Source of the DNA: Roseinatronobacter sp. S2
GTDB taxonomy: Bacteria > Pseudomonadota > Alphaproteobacteria > Rhodobacterales > Rhodobacteraceae
Assembly: GCF_029581395.1 (NCBI RefSeq)
Contig: NZ_CP121113.1
Span: 2,786,001 to 2,850,000, forward strand
Reading direction: 5' to 3'
Length of the DNA: 64,000 nt
Part shown: piece by piece, positions 47,662 to 56,318 of the stretch
How positions within the stretch are numbered: position 1 is the stretch's first letter
Layout: each line of letters begins with the position of its first letter
Notes under the pieces: generated by a model
What the model saw: the letters and a program-made list of their open reading frames with translations, nothing else
Told to the model about the DNA's origin: nothing
Databases searched by the model: none
Position numbers and translations under genes: made by a program

Positions 47662-48207
47662 TTAACGCCCGGCCATCTGGAAACCCGCACCGGGTTCACC
47701 CAGCACAACCACCCACCACAGTTTTCCGTTGCCATCCTGATGCCAGCCCACGCCCACATCACGCGCGCTGCTGTCCAGAATGACTGCGCGGGTTTCCGGT
47801 TCCTGCATCCATGCTGTTACAGTTTCAATTTCTGTCTCGAAGGTTTCCGAAACCATCTCGCCCACGAACGTCCCCTGATAGCCCGCACGTTGCGCACGTT
47901 GCATCGGGCTGGACCCGTCCGACCCCCAATGCCACGGGCGGCTTTGGAATGACATGTCCTGCGCGTGCGTTGCCGCAGCGCTGGCCAGTTCGGCATTGCC
48001 CTGAAGTGGCGGCTGACCGTGCTGCGAACGCATCGTGTTCAGGCCGTCCTGCATACGCTGGCGCACGCGCGGCGCATCACTTTGACTGATTCGATATACA
48101 GCCGGAACCGGCTTGCCGTCCGGCCCCATGCGCATGGCAACAGGTGACACATCACATGCAGCCAGAAACAGCGCACCAAGCAAAGATATAACAATAGTCC
48201 GCAACAT
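47662..48207 (-). CDS. CAP-domain (SCP-like) lipoprotein
   Basis: The 181-residue protein has a lipoprotein signal with the lipobox LAAC (C18) and then one CAP domain: MRSQHGQPPLQGNAELASAA, AQDMSF and GWHQDGNGKLWWVVVLG. Bacterial CAP proteins are envelope proteins of unclear role. The start at 48207 is supported by AAGGATG nine bases upstream; a start four codons earlier is possible. Confidence 0.85.
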   Translation of the reverse strand: MLRTIVISLLGALFLAACDVSPVAMRMGPDGKPVPAVYRISQSDAPRVRQRMQDGLNTMRSQHGQPPLQGNAELASAAATHAQDMSFQSRPWHWGSDGSSPMQRAQRAGYQGTFVGEMVSETFETEIETVTAWMQEPETRAVILDSSARDVGVGWHQDGNGKLWWVVVLGEPGAGFQMAGR

Positions 48208-48525
48208 ATCCAGATTCATCCTTTTCGCGACAGGGTGCTGCATAGCCCTTACGCGCGGGGTTTTCAAACACAACTAGCCGTGATCAGCTGTGTTTTGACA
48301 GTTATGCAACTACTGAAGCAGGATGCTTACGCGATGACTCGTCGTCAACAGTTCAAATACGGCGCGAAAGTGTTGCGAATTTGACGATTTCCGCAAAATC
48401 CTGCACAAGGCTTGACAACTGGCCGTTGCGTTTCGCGATCGAAAGTGGTTTTACCGAGATCACGACATTTCGTCTTGGGTGCCTGTGCCCAATGATTGGG
48501 TTGCAGGTAAATACTGGAGGTTACT

Positions 48526-48720
48526 ATGAAAAAGATCGCACTCGCAGCAGCACTGTCCATGGCTGCCACTTCGGCTTTCGCTGGTGGTATGGGTAGCAAG
48601 TATGCAGAACCCGTTGTTGAACCAGCAGTTATCGTTGAAGACACAAGCTCTTCCTCGGCTGGCATCATCGTTCCGCTGATGCTGCTTTTGGTTGTGGCTG
48701 CAGCTGTTGCCGCAAAATAA
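48526..48720 (+). CDS. Small exported protein with C-terminal membrane segment
   Basis: The 64-residue protein has a signal peptide (residues 1-19, ending SAFA), a short acidic linker rich in V, E and S, and a C-terminal hydrophobic segment (IIVPLMLLLVVAAAVAA). CTGGAGG lies eight bases before the ATG. A strong double hairpin follows. The clean ribosome site and terminator suggest high expression as a single-gene unit. Similar tiny proteins are common in this family of bacteria, but I know of no assigned function. The 318-base upstream gap has TTGACA at 48412 but no matching -10 box. Confidence 0.75.
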   Translation: MKKIALAAALSMAATSAFAGGMGSKYAEPVVEPAVIVEDTSSSSAGIIVPLMLLLVVAAAVAAK

Positions 48721-48743
48721 GTTACGAAACCTTGGTTTCGTAG

Positions 48744-48779
48744 AAATGGCGGGCCTTGTGCCCGCCATTTTTCATTTTT
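48744..48779 (+). terminator. Strong terminator after the small exported protein
   Basis: A perfect 11-bp stem AAATGGCGGGC/GCCCGCCATTT is followed by TTCATTTTT. Directly upstream is a second perfect hairpin, TACGAAAC/GTTTCGTA (48723-48742), which starts two bases after the stop codon. Confidence 0.9.
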
Positions 48780-48930
48780 GCAAGAAAATCACTGCCACGC
48801 TATCCGACTTCGGCAAATCGCGGGCGCGATGACCGGACCATTGTAGTATCACGCCCGATCAAGTCGCATCTATCAGCCCGATTTCCCCGAATTTTCTGAA
48901 ATGCGGTCAACCACTGGCACCGCAGAATTG

Positions 48931-50100
48931 TCAGGTCCAGCCCGACAGGTTGGACGCGATCACCTGAACAAGCGCATCCACATGCGCAGGATCATCATTC
49001 AGGCAGGGGATATATGTAAACTGTTCCCCGCCCGCGTGCTCGAAACTTTCGCGGATTTCTTCGTTGATTTCTTCCAGCGTCTCGATGCAATCCGCAGAAA
49101 ATGCCGGTGCCACAATCGCAAGCCGCTTCACGCCCTGCCGCGCCAGATCGGCAACATGTTCCACAGTATAGGGGCGCAACCATTCTTCTGTTCCAAAAAC
49201 CGACTGGAATGTAGTCTGAACCTTGTCCTTTTCCCAGCCCAGTGCCTCGCGTAGCAACCGCGTGGTTTTCTGGCATTGGCAATGATAGGGGTCCCCCTGA
49301 AGCAGATAGCGTTTCGGCATGCCATGGTAGGATGCCACCAGGACCTCTGGTTTCTCGTTCATCTGGTCATAGGTGTCCTGCACCGATTTGGCCAAAGCGG
49401 AAATATAGGCAGGGTGGTCGAAATAGGGTGCGACCGTGCGGGCCGCGGGCTGCCATTTTTGGTCCATCAGGGCGCGAAAGAACTGGTCACAGGCGGTCGC
49501 AGATGTCGCGCCCGCGTAATGCGGATATAGCGGAAAGAACAGAATCTTTTCGCACCCTGCCTTGACCATTTCATCCACCTTGGATTGCGTGGACGGGTTG
49601 CCATAGCGCATGCAGAAATCCACCATGACGTTATCGCCAAACTGCGTGGCAATCGCCTTTGCGATGCTGGCGGTCTGGTCTTTTGTAATGGTCATCAGCG
49701 GGCTTTCGCCCTTGTCATGGTTCCAGATGGATTTGTAATTCGCCCCCGATGTGAAGGGTCGTTTGGTCAGGATGATCAGTTGCAAAAGCGGCTGCCATTT
49801 CCATGCGGGGTAATCTATCACGCGCTTGTCTGACAGAAATTCATTCAGGTAGCGCCGCATGGACCAGTAATCGTAATTATCCGGCGTCCCCAGATTGGCC
49901 AGCAACACCCCGATCTTGGCCTGTGGCACGGGGGGATGATCTGCTCCCGCATGGGCCAGACGCCCCTCTCCCGGATGATCCATATGGGCAGGGCAGCCGT
50001 GCGCCGTAGACTGTAGCTTTGCATCAAGCATGGCAGGGTCTTTCATTCCGGTATGTTCAGATATTTGAAGCTGACATAACTGTTTTTCTTGCGGAATCAA
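48931..50100 (-). CDS. hemH: Ferrochelatase
   Basis: HemH inserts ferrous iron into protoporphyrin IX at the membrane. The core starts at KIGVLLANLGTPDNYDYWSMRRYL and includes the metal-handling motif SYHGMPKRYL and the later PAFSADCIETLEEI, all typical of the family. The start is uncertain: 50100 overlaps the upstream stop in an ATGA and gives 389 residues, while ATGs at 50046, 50031 or 49983 give lengths nearer to relatives. Overlap with the methyltransferase gene suggests one transcript. Confidence 0.92.
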   Translation of the reverse strand: MIPQEKQLCQLQISEHTGMKDPAMLDAKLQSTAHGCPAHMDHPGEGRLAHAGADHPPVPQAKIGVLLANLGTPDNYDYWSMRRYLNEFLSDKRVIDYPAWKWQPLLQLIILTKRPFTSGANYKSIWNHDKGESPLMTITKDQTASIAKAIATQFGDNVMVDFCMRYGNPSTQSKVDEMVKAGCEKILFFPLYPHYAGATSATACDQFFRALMDQKWQPAARTVAPYFDHPAYISALAKSVQDTYDQMNEKPEVLVASYHGMPKRYLLQGDPYHCQCQKTTRLLREALGWEKDKVQTTFQSVFGTEEWLRPYTVEHVADLARQGVKRLAIVAPAFSADCIETLEEINEEIRESFEHAGGEQFTYIPCLNDDPAHVDALVQVIASNLSGWT

Positions 50101-50951
50101 TCATTGCCGGGGATTTTCACCTGATCTGGCAGCGGCGTTTCCACACTTCCCAGTGCATCTGCCAGTGACATTTTGGCAGAACCGGGCCGCAGCGGGCGCG
50201 GCTGGCTGTCGTCTGGCGCCCATCCTATCAGGAAGATAAGCTCATATGTGGCCCGTAGGCGCCCGCTGTCATCGGCGTAATGCGCGGCGTAATTTTGCTC
50301 TGTGCGTCGAAACAGCGCAGGGGGGCTAAGACTGCGACGACGCGCGGCCAATGCGTTGCGTTCGCCCATCTCGCGCAGATCATCGAACAAGCGTTGCAGG
50401 CTGCTATACGCAACCGACTGGGTTAGCGAATCTGCGACCGGCAAGGCCATTCCGGAACGCTGCAACAACGCACCCAGGTCGCGGATTTCGGCCATTGGCA
50501 CCACTCTTGGGGACAATCCGCCCGTCAGGTCCGATTCGGCTTGTGCAAGCGCGCTGCGCAATTCCGACAAGGTCTGGCCGCCAAACATCACCCCAAGGAA
50601 CAGCCCGTCAGGGCGCAGGGCACGCCGCGCCTGCACCAACTGGCCCACAGGGTCCGATGCCCAGTGCAGCGCCATCACATGCAGCACCAGATCATGCGCG
50701 CCCTCTTGCAGATCCAGCACGGGATCATCGGCAACGACGCGCGCATCTGGCAAGAAATCCGCCCAGACCTGCGGCAAACCCGTGATTATGGCGGGCGCAT
50801 TAAACGGTCTGTTAACCATATCCAGACGAAACTGAAGTTCCTCTTGTGCAAGCTGGTGCAGGAAGGGGACTTGGCGCGTCGCGGATGCCCGCGCGCGGTT
50901 GCGCAGCAAGGCGGGCCGGTCTGTCAATTCTGGCGGGGTGGTGCGGGTCAT
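50097..50951 (-). CDS. SAM-dependent methyltransferase-like protein (BioC/NDUFAF5 type)
   Basis: The 284-residue protein resembles methyltransferases of the BioC/NDUFAF5 group: LLRNRARA at the N-terminus, HDLVLHVMALHWASDPVGQLVQ, and RALRPDGLFLGVMFGG. The glycine-rich SAM loop is not obvious, as the usual GxGxG segment reads PFNAPAIITGLP here; enzyme activity is therefore uncertain. The mitochondrial relative NDUFAF5 helps assemble complex I. The gene is divergent from comF, and its stop overlaps hemH. Confidence 0.78.
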   Translation of the reverse strand: MTRTTPPELTDRPALLRNRARASATRQVPFLHQLAQEELQFRLDMVNRPFNAPAIITGLPQVWADFLPDARVVADDPVLDLQEGAHDLVLHVMALHWASDPVGQLVQARRALRPDGLFLGVMFGGQTLSELRSALAQAESDLTGGLSPRVVPMAEIRDLGALLQRSGMALPVADSLTQSVAYSSLQRLFDDLREMGERNALAARRRSLSPPALFRRTEQNYAAHYADDSGRLRATYELIFLIGWAPDDSQPRPLRPGSAKMSLADALGSVETPLPDQVKIPGND

Positions 50952-51017
50952 GAATGGGCCTGTGGTCGTATCAACGACCCTTTATGTAGGAGAGTTCGCT
51001 TGGAAAGGCAAAAGACC

Positions 51018-51770
51018 ATGCAGCGGCTGCACGTCACCGGCAGAACATTTGCCACGCGCCTGCTGCACGCGGTCTATCCGCCGCAATGCATGACCTGCGA
51101 CACGCTGGTCGAAGAACAAGGTGCGCTGTGTCCCGCGTGCTGGCGCGACACCGGCTTTATTTTCGGACAATGCTGCAACCTGTGCGGCACCCCCCTGCCC
51201 GGCGACAGCGCAGCGGACTGGGATGTGATCTGCGATGACTGCCTGACCCTTGCGCGGCCATGGGAACAGGGGCGCGCAGTGATGGTCTATGGCGACAAGG
51301 CGCGCCAGATCCTGCTGGGGCTGAAATATCATGACCGGCTGGACCACGCCCCTGTCGCGGGGAAATGGCTGGCACGGGTTGCGCGACCAATGGTGCAGCC
51401 GGACATGCTGGTTGCACCCGTCCCGCTGCATTGGCTGCGCCTGCTGAAACGACGCTATAATCAGGCGGCGGTTCTGTCCTGCGCATTGGCCCGCAACCTG
51501 CACCTTGCGCATTGTCCTGATTTGCTGATTCGCCACCGCTATACCGGCACACAGGACGGGCGCGGGCGTATGGGCCGGTTTGCAAATGTCGAAGGGGCGT
51601 TCCGCGCGAACCCGCGACAGGCGCATCGCATCACAGGCCGTCACATCCTGCTGGTGGATGATGTCATGACCGCAGGGGCGACATTTGCGGCGGCAAGTGA
51701 TACGCTGCTGGCACGCGGGGCGGCGTCGGTTCGTGTCATCGCACTGGCGCGCGTTGCACATACGCCATGA
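51018..51770 (+). CDS. ComF-family phosphoribosyltransferase-like protein
   Basis: The 250-residue protein has N-terminal zinc-finger cysteines (C24-MT-C27, CPAC, CNLCG) and a C-terminal phosphoribosyltransferase domain with the PRPP loop ILLVDDVMTAGAT. ComF proteins aid DNA uptake in naturally transformable bacteria, but the family is wider than competence. The ATG at 51018 follows AAAGG. It leads a plus-strand group with the glutaredoxin and nitrilase genes. Confidence 0.88.
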   Translation: MQRLHVTGRTFATRLLHAVYPPQCMTCDTLVEEQGALCPACWRDTGFIFGQCCNLCGTPLPGDSAADWDVICDDCLTLARPWEQGRAVMVYGDKARQILLGLKYHDRLDHAPVAGKWLARVARPMVQPDMLVAPVPLHWLRLLKRRYNQAAVLSCALARNLHLAHCPDLLIRHRYTGTQDGRGRMGRFANVEGAFRANPRQAHRITGRHILLVDDVMTAGATFAAASDTLLARGAASVRVIALARVAHTP

Positions 51771-51813
51771 TCGGCTATAGTGCGGCGCAGCCCGAAACGA
51801 CAGGACGCCCGCG

Positions 51814-52071
51814 ATGCAACCGATTGAAATTTATACCTCGCCGCTATGCGGCTTTTGCCATTCAGCGAAACGCCTGCTGACGTCCAAAGGGGCCAGCTTC
51901 ACGGAAATCGACCTAAGCCGCACCCCGGACCGTCGCGCCGAGATGATGAAACGCGCAGCCGGACGGCATACTGTGCCGCAAATCTTCATCGGGCAAACCC
52001 ATGTCGGCGGCTGTGACGAGCTGTATGCGCTGGAACGTGCGGGAAAACTTGATCCCTTGCTGAAGGGATAA
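51814..52071 (+). CDS. grxC: Glutaredoxin 3
   Basis: This small thiol oxidoreductase (85 residues) uses glutathione to reduce disulfides. The active site is C12-G-F-C15 in place of the usual CPYC. The cis-proline stretch TVPQIFIG and the glutathione site GGCDEL are conserved. It lies 43 bases after comF and four bases before the nitrilase gene, so it is probably in one operon with them. Confidence 0.92.
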   Translation: MQPIEIYTSPLCGFCHSAKRLLTSKGASFTEIDLSRTPDRRAEMMKRAAGRHTVPQIFIGQTHVGGCDELYALERAGKLDPLLKG

Positions 52072-52075
52072 TGCG

Positions 52076-52921
52076 ATGGGGTTGCGCGCGGCACTTCTGC
52101 AACTGAATTCCGGCGACGACCCTGCCGCAAACCTGCCGGTCACACTGGATTATCTGCATGAAGCCGCCGCAGGCGGGGCGCATATCGCCCTGACACCGGA
52201 AGTGACCAATTGTGTATCCTCCTCGCGCGCGCATCAAAACAATGTCTTGCAACACGAAGACAGCGACATAACCCTTGCCACACTGCGCGATGCCGCGCGC
52301 GAGTTGCAAATCTGGGTGCTGATCGGATCATTGGCGCTGAAAACACATGATGCGGACGGGCGCTTTGCCAACCGGTCTTTCCTGATCGCCCCGGATGGCA
52401 CAATCGCTGCGCGCTATGACAAGGTTCATATGTTCGACGTGCAGGTGTCAGAGGCCGAATCCTACCGCGAATCGTCCGGCTTCAGGCCGGGCACACACGC
52501 GGTTCTGGCCGATACCGACCTGGCCTGTATTGGACTAAGCGTTTGTTATGACCTGCGCTTTGCCTATCTTTACCGCGCACTTGCGCAGGCGGGTGCAGAA
52601 ATTCTGACCGTGCCCGCCGCATTCAGTCCGGTGACGGGGGCCGCGCATTGGCATGTGTTGCTGCGTGCACGGGCCATTGAAACGGGGTGTTTTGTGCTGG
52701 CGCCTGCGCAAACCGGCCAGCATGCGGCACATGAAGGCAAACCGCGCCAGACCTATGGCCATTCCCTTGCCGTAAGCCCGTGGGGCGAGGTGTTGCTGGA
52801 TATGGGCACGCAACCGGGTGTAGGGTTTGTGACACTCGATCTCGACCAGATTGTGGGCGCGCGCGGACGCATTCCCGCATTGTTCCACGACAGACCCATC
52901 GAAGGACCGGCACACCCATGA
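52076..52921 (+). CDS. Carbon-nitrogen hydrolase, Nit1-like
   Basis: The 281-residue enzyme has the nitrilase-superfamily triad E42 (LTPEVTN), K116 (RYDKVHMFDV) and C157 (GLSVCYDLRF). Overall it resembles the Nit1 branch, which hydrolyses deaminated glutathione; its place after a glutaredoxin gene fits a glutathione-related role. The assignment to Nit1 rather than another amidase is inference. It overlaps the MarR gene by four bases. Confidence 0.88.
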   Translation: MGLRAALLQLNSGDDPAANLPVTLDYLHEAAAGGAHIALTPEVTNCVSSSRAHQNNVLQHEDSDITLATLRDAARELQIWVLIGSLALKTHDADGRFANRSFLIAPDGTIAARYDKVHMFDVQVSEAESYRESSGFRPGTHAVLADTDLACIGLSVCYDLRFAYLYRALAQAGAEILTVPAAFSPVTGAAHWHVLLRARAIETGCFVLAPAQTGQHAAHEGKPRQTYGHSLAVSPWGEVLLDMGTQPGVGFVTLDLDQIVGARGRIPALFHDRPIEGPAHP

Positions 52922-53358
52922 CATCTGCACCGCGTTCAGATCTGGCGAACGCCCTTTTCAGTGAATTGCTGATGGCAGATCAACTGGCCCGCAACCGCCT
53001 GTCCAAAGTGTTGCCAAAGGGGATGGAGCTGTCACATTTCGGTGTGCTGAACCTGCTTGCGCGCCAGCAGGCGGAACGCAGCCCCGCAGAACTGGCGCGC
53101 GCCTTTCATGTGACACGCGGCGCAATGACCAACACATTGAACAAGCTGGAATGGGCAGGTTACGTCCATATCCGCCCCGACTGGGACGATGCGCGGCGTA
53201 AAATGGTCGCCATCAGCCCTGCGGGGCGCGCGGCACGCGATGCCGCCCTTGCCGCGATAAGCCCGCTGATTGATGATATTGCAAAAACGCTGGGCGAAGA
53301 CCGCGTTCGCCAGACGGTTCCAGTGCTGCGCGAATTGCGATTGCGACTTGAATCATGA
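52918..53358 (+). CDS. MarR-family transcriptional regulator
   Basis: The 146-residue protein has the MarR winged helix: RSPAELARAFHVTRGAMTNTLNKLEWAGYV (recognition region about 60-89), written here as the parts RSPAELARAFHV and TRGAMTNTLNKLEWAGYV, and the wing DDARRKMVAIS. Its ATG overlaps the nitrilase stop (ATGA), so it may be made with that operon and regulate it; this is inference. There is no cysteine at the usual redox positions. Confidence 0.88.
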   Translation: MTSAPRSDLANALFSELLMADQLARNRLSKVLPKGMELSHFGVLNLLARQQAERSPAELARAFHVTRGAMTNTLNKLEWAGYVHIRPDWDDARRKMVAISPAGRAARDAALAAISPLIDDIAKTLGEDRVRQTVPVLRELRLRLES

Positions 53359-53362
53359 TCCT

Positions 53363-53388
53363 GGAACGGGCAGCAATACAATATCGTC
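53363..53388 (+). promoter_or_regulatory. ECF-type promoter before the sigma factor gene
   Basis: GGAAC (53363-53367) and CGTC (53385-53388) are separated by 17 bases, the classical pattern of promoters read by ECF sigma factors. It lies 43 bases before the sigma gene start and suggests autoregulation. Confidence 0.6.
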
Positions 53389-53430
53389 GGGCGCAGGCTT
53401 GCGATGATCGGGCAAAAGGGTCTTACTATT

Positions 53431-54003
53431 GTGGCTGACGACATAGCGCATCTGCTGAACCGCATCACGCGGCAGGACAAAAACGCGCTTCGGGCGCTGT
53501 ATAGTCAGGCCGCCCCGAAACTGATGGGCATTCTGATGCGTATGTTGGGTAACAGGCCCGATGCAGAAGATGCATTGCAAGATGTCATGATAAAGATCTG
53601 GAATCGTGCAGCGGCCTTTGACCCCGAAAAAGGGACCGGAATGGGCTGGATCTGCGCTGTAACGCGAAATCATGCACTCGATTGCTTGCGGGCGTCGCGT
53701 CCTGCAAGGCTGCGAACCACCCCCTCGGGCGGGTATTCCGGTGATGACCACGATGACCCGATCGCGCGCCTGCCAGACCCGACCCCCGGCGCCGAAGAAC
53801 AATCGCTTGCGCGCATGGAAATGCTGCGGGTGGTCGCCTGCATCAAGGAGCTGCCGGAAGATCGCGCAACCGCCGTTCAGGGGGCCTATCTGCAAGGGTT
53901 AAGCTATCAGGAACTCGCAAGCCGGTTCGATGTGCCGCTGAATACGATGCGCACCTGGTTGAGACGGGCCTTGATCAGCCTGAAGGAGTGTCTGGAAAAA
54001 TGA
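53431..54003 (+). CDS. ECF RNA polymerase sigma factor
   Basis: The 190-residue protein has sigma region 2 (ALRALYSQAAPKLMG...AEDALQDVMIKIWNR) and region 4 (GLSYQELASRFDVPLNTMRTW). It is an ECF-type factor of the SigK/RpoE-like group. The GTG start at 53431, with AAAAGGG ten bases upstream, was chosen over ATG 53404 because the latter would lie only about ten bases from the expected transcription start. It is coupled by ATGA to its anti-sigma gene. Confidence 0.88.
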   Translation: MADDIAHLLNRITRQDKNALRALYSQAAPKLMGILMRMLGNRPDAEDALQDVMIKIWNRAAAFDPEKGTGMGWICAVTRNHALDCLRASRPARLRTTPSGGYSGDDHDDPIARLPDPTPGAEEQSLARMEMLRVVACIKELPEDRATAVQGAYLQGLSYQELASRFDVPLNTMRTWLRRALISLKECLEK

Positions 54004-54668
54004 GCGAACAGACACCACAAACCCCGATCCCCGATGATGACGTGCTGGCCGCAGAATATGTGCTTGGCCTGCTGGATGGTGACGACTGGCAGGCAGCCAA
54101 GGGCCGCTGCGCGGTTGACGGAAATTTTGCACAGCTTGTGCAGGCATGGGAAGCCCGCCTTGCGCCCCTGAACGAGCTATATGAAAATGCAGACGCCCCC
54201 GACCTGATGCCGCAGATCGAAGCGCAGCTATTCCCCGCCCCGCAACAACGCAGCCGCAAATCATGGTTCTGGGGCTTGCTGTCGGGGACTGCGGTTGCGG
54301 CAGCGATTGGCGTGGCCATTCTGGTATTTGTGCCCGCCGCGCCGCCTACCGGGCCGGTGCTTCAGGCGGAACTGGTCGCCACCGACCGTGAACTGGTGTT
54401 GCAGGCGCGCTTTGATGTCGCGGCCACGGAACTGCGCGTCACCCTGCGCGGGCAGGATGCAGGCGCGGATCTTGACTATGAATTATGGGTGATTGACGAA
54501 ACCGAGGTTCCGCGCTCGCTTGGGGTGGTGCGTGCCGCAGAACTGTCCCTGCCTGCCCAGCTTGCGCAAGGGCAGGTGCTGGCAATCAGTCTGGAACCCG
54601 CAGGCGGGTCACCCACGGGGCTGCCGACCGGTGACGTGCTGGCGGTTGCGGAACTCAGCGAAAGCTGA
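54000..54668 (+). CDS. Anti-sigma factor, RskA/SigK-anti type
   Basis: The 222-residue protein has an N-terminal cytoplasmic part with the short anti-sigma helix motif (AAEYVLGLLDGDDWQAAKGR). One membrane segment lies near 92-113 (SWFWGLLSGTAVAAAIGVAI and following). A periplasmic beta domain of the RskA type ends ...YELWVIDETEVPRSLGVV. It would hold the upstream sigma factor at the membrane until a signal leads to its cleavage. No zinc (ZAS) motif is present. Overlap with the sigma gene fits the usual pair layout. Confidence 0.85.
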   Translation: MSEQTPQTPIPDDDVLAAEYVLGLLDGDDWQAAKGRCAVDGNFAQLVQAWEARLAPLNELYENADAPDLMPQIEAQLFPAPQQRSRKSWFWGLLSGTAVAAAIGVAILVFVPAAPPTGPVLQAELVATDRELVLQARFDVAATELRVTLRGQDAGADLDYELWVIDETEVPRSLGVVRAAELSLPAQLAQGQVLAISLEPAGGSPTGLPTGDVLAVAELSES

Positions 54669-54768
54669 GGGCCGCGCATTTCACGGCATATTTCTGAAAC
54701 TTTCATGTCCGAGCGACCGTTCATCGAACATGGGACACGCAAATATGCAAACGATATCGGGCGCGCCC

Positions 54769-54875
54769 CTAGAGCATGTCACGTTCATTCGCATTCACGA
54801 GACATGCTCTAACTTATTGATTTCGCATGTTCGAGAAGCTCAAAACCGGTTCCCACTTTTGAGCAACATGCTCTA
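54769..54875. repeat. Palindromic repeat unit with AGAGCATGT ends
   Basis: The perfect inverted pair tagagcatgtc (54770-54780) / gacatgctcta (54801-54811) is followed by aaaaccggttcccactttt and a third arm acatgctctag. Such elements, with GGTTCCCACTTTT cores and AGAGCATG ends, are scattered in alphaproteobacterial genomes. It lies in the 390-base gap 54669-55058, in which no gene is supported; a GGAAGGG/CCCTTCC hairpin near 55015-55055 may end the NDUFA9-like gene. Confidence 0.7.
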
Positions 54876-55058
54876 GCGCACAGGTTCGGGGCAGAACCCT
54901 TCGGGTTTATGGCCAGTCCGGGAATGCAGGACGGGTAACCACTTCCAATATGAACCAGTCCAACGGCGTGATTCACGTTGTGGACAAAGTCCTGCTGCCG
55001 CGCTGACCCCGAAGAGGAAGGGTGGCCTGCCTCCATGGGCTGCCCTTCCGCCCTGCTG

Positions 55059-56051
55059 TCAATGCCCGCTATTGCGCAACTGTTCGGCGGATTCATGAAT
55101 GGCCTTGTATTGGCCGCCCTGCCGGTGAATCCACAGATATGATGGCAATACAGCACTCATGGGCGTTGGGACGATGCCCAGATCGGACAACCCAAGCGCA
55201 TCATCACTGACCAGATTGTCGCGCCGCAGGTTGCGAACCTGATCGCGCGTCAGAATCGTGTTCGTAAACAGCCCCAACGACACCATTTGCGCAATATCCA
55301 GCGCGCGCCCCATGATGCCCGCCACGAAAAACGGCACGTTCACGATGATGCGGTTGCGCCGGATTTCCGCCAGCATTGTTTGCATCAGGTCGCGGAATGG
55401 CGCACGGTCCGGCCCGCCCAGTTCATACACACCGGCGGCAATGTCGCGGCTTAGGGCCGCTTCCGCCGCCTTGGCGACATCATCGACATAGACCGGCTGA
55501 AAGCGTGTGTCCGCGCCGACAACAGGCAGGAATGGTGAAAAACGGGTCATCGCGGCAAAGCGGTTGAAAAACTGATCCTCGACCCCGAAAATGATCGACG
55601 GGCGCAGAATCACGGCACCCGGAAAATGCTGGATAACCTGCGCTTCGCCTTCGGCCTTGCTGCGCTGATACAGGCTGTCGGATTGCGCATCAGCCCCGAT
55701 TGCCGACACATGCACCAGCCGTGCGACCTGCAATTGCGCGGCAATGCGCGCAATCCGTCCCGCACCTTCGGCCTGAACCGCATCGAAGCGGTTGCGCCCG
55801 ACTTCGCCCAGAATGCCCACGCAATTCACAACCGCATCCGCACCCTGCATGACGGCCTGAACTGACGCATCATCGCGAATATTGCAAAATACCGGTTCCA
55901 CCTGCCCGACCGCGCCATAAGGTTTGACATGCAGCGCCTGATTGGGCCTGCGCACAGCCACGCGCACACGCCAGCCCGCCTTTGCCATACGCCGCGCAAT
56001 ATATCGGCCGACAAAGCCGGACCCGCCAAAAATGGTAACAAGCTGCGTCAT
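55059..56051 (-). CDS. Complex I NDUFA9-like NAD(P)-binding protein
   Basis: The 330-residue protein is an atypical short-chain dehydrogenase: GGSGFVGR at 9-16 binds the dinucleotide, then VNCVGILGE and VHVSAIGAD follow. It matches the NDUFA9 subunit family found as an accessory complex I protein in alphaproteobacteria and mitochondria. The YxxxK motif appears as YQRSK. Its role in this bacterium is inferred from family. It is divergent from tRNA-Leu. Confidence 0.88.
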   Translation of the reverse strand: MTQLVTIFGGSGFVGRYIARRMAKAGWRVRVAVRRPNQALHVKPYGAVGQVEPVFCNIRDDASVQAVMQGADAVVNCVGILGEVGRNRFDAVQAEGAGRIARIAAQLQVARLVHVSAIGADAQSDSLYQRSKAEGEAQVIQHFPGAVILRPSIIFGVEDQFFNRFAAMTRFSPFLPVVGADTRFQPVYVDDVAKAAEAALSRDIAAGVYELGGPDRAPFRDLMQTMLAEIRRNRIIVNVPFFVAGIMGRALDIAQMVSLGLFTNTILTRDQVRNLRRDNLVSDDALGLSDLGIVPTPMSAVLPSYLWIHRQGGQYKAIHESAEQLRNSGH

Positions 56052-56221
56052 GGTGCGCCCTCCGCCTGAGGTTCAATACCTGTGGATTTCATGCCTGCAT
56101 CAATAGCCCTGCACCGGGCGCACGACAAGCCCGAACGGTTTTTTTCATGCGCGGCATTTTTCCTTCATTTCCCCCGTTGACAGTGCAAGCGCCGCGCCAT
56201 AAACACCTCCTCACGCAACCT

Positions 56222-56308
56222 GCCCAGGTGGCGGAACTGGTAGACGCGCTAGCTTCAGGTGCTAGTGCCCGTAAGGGCGTGGAGGTTCGAGTCCTCTCCT
56301 GGGCACCA
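56222..56308 (+). tRNA. tRNA-Leu (anticodon CAG)
   Basis: The acceptor GCCCAGG pairs with CCTGGGC, with ACCA encoded. The anticodon stem CTAGC/GCTAG holds the loop TTCAGGT, anticodon CAG. A long variable arm (TGCCCGTAAGGGCGT) and T arm GGAGGTTCGAGTCCTCT mark it as a class II leucine tRNA. Length is 87 bases. It lies in its own unit with a terminator just after. Confidence 0.97.
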
Positions 56309-56318
56309 TGCGAAACTT

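Noticed and set aside
56222..56308. tRNA-Leu as an integration site of a genomic island
   Set aside because: No integrase, no direct repeat of the tRNA 3' end and no foreign-looking block follow it within the window.
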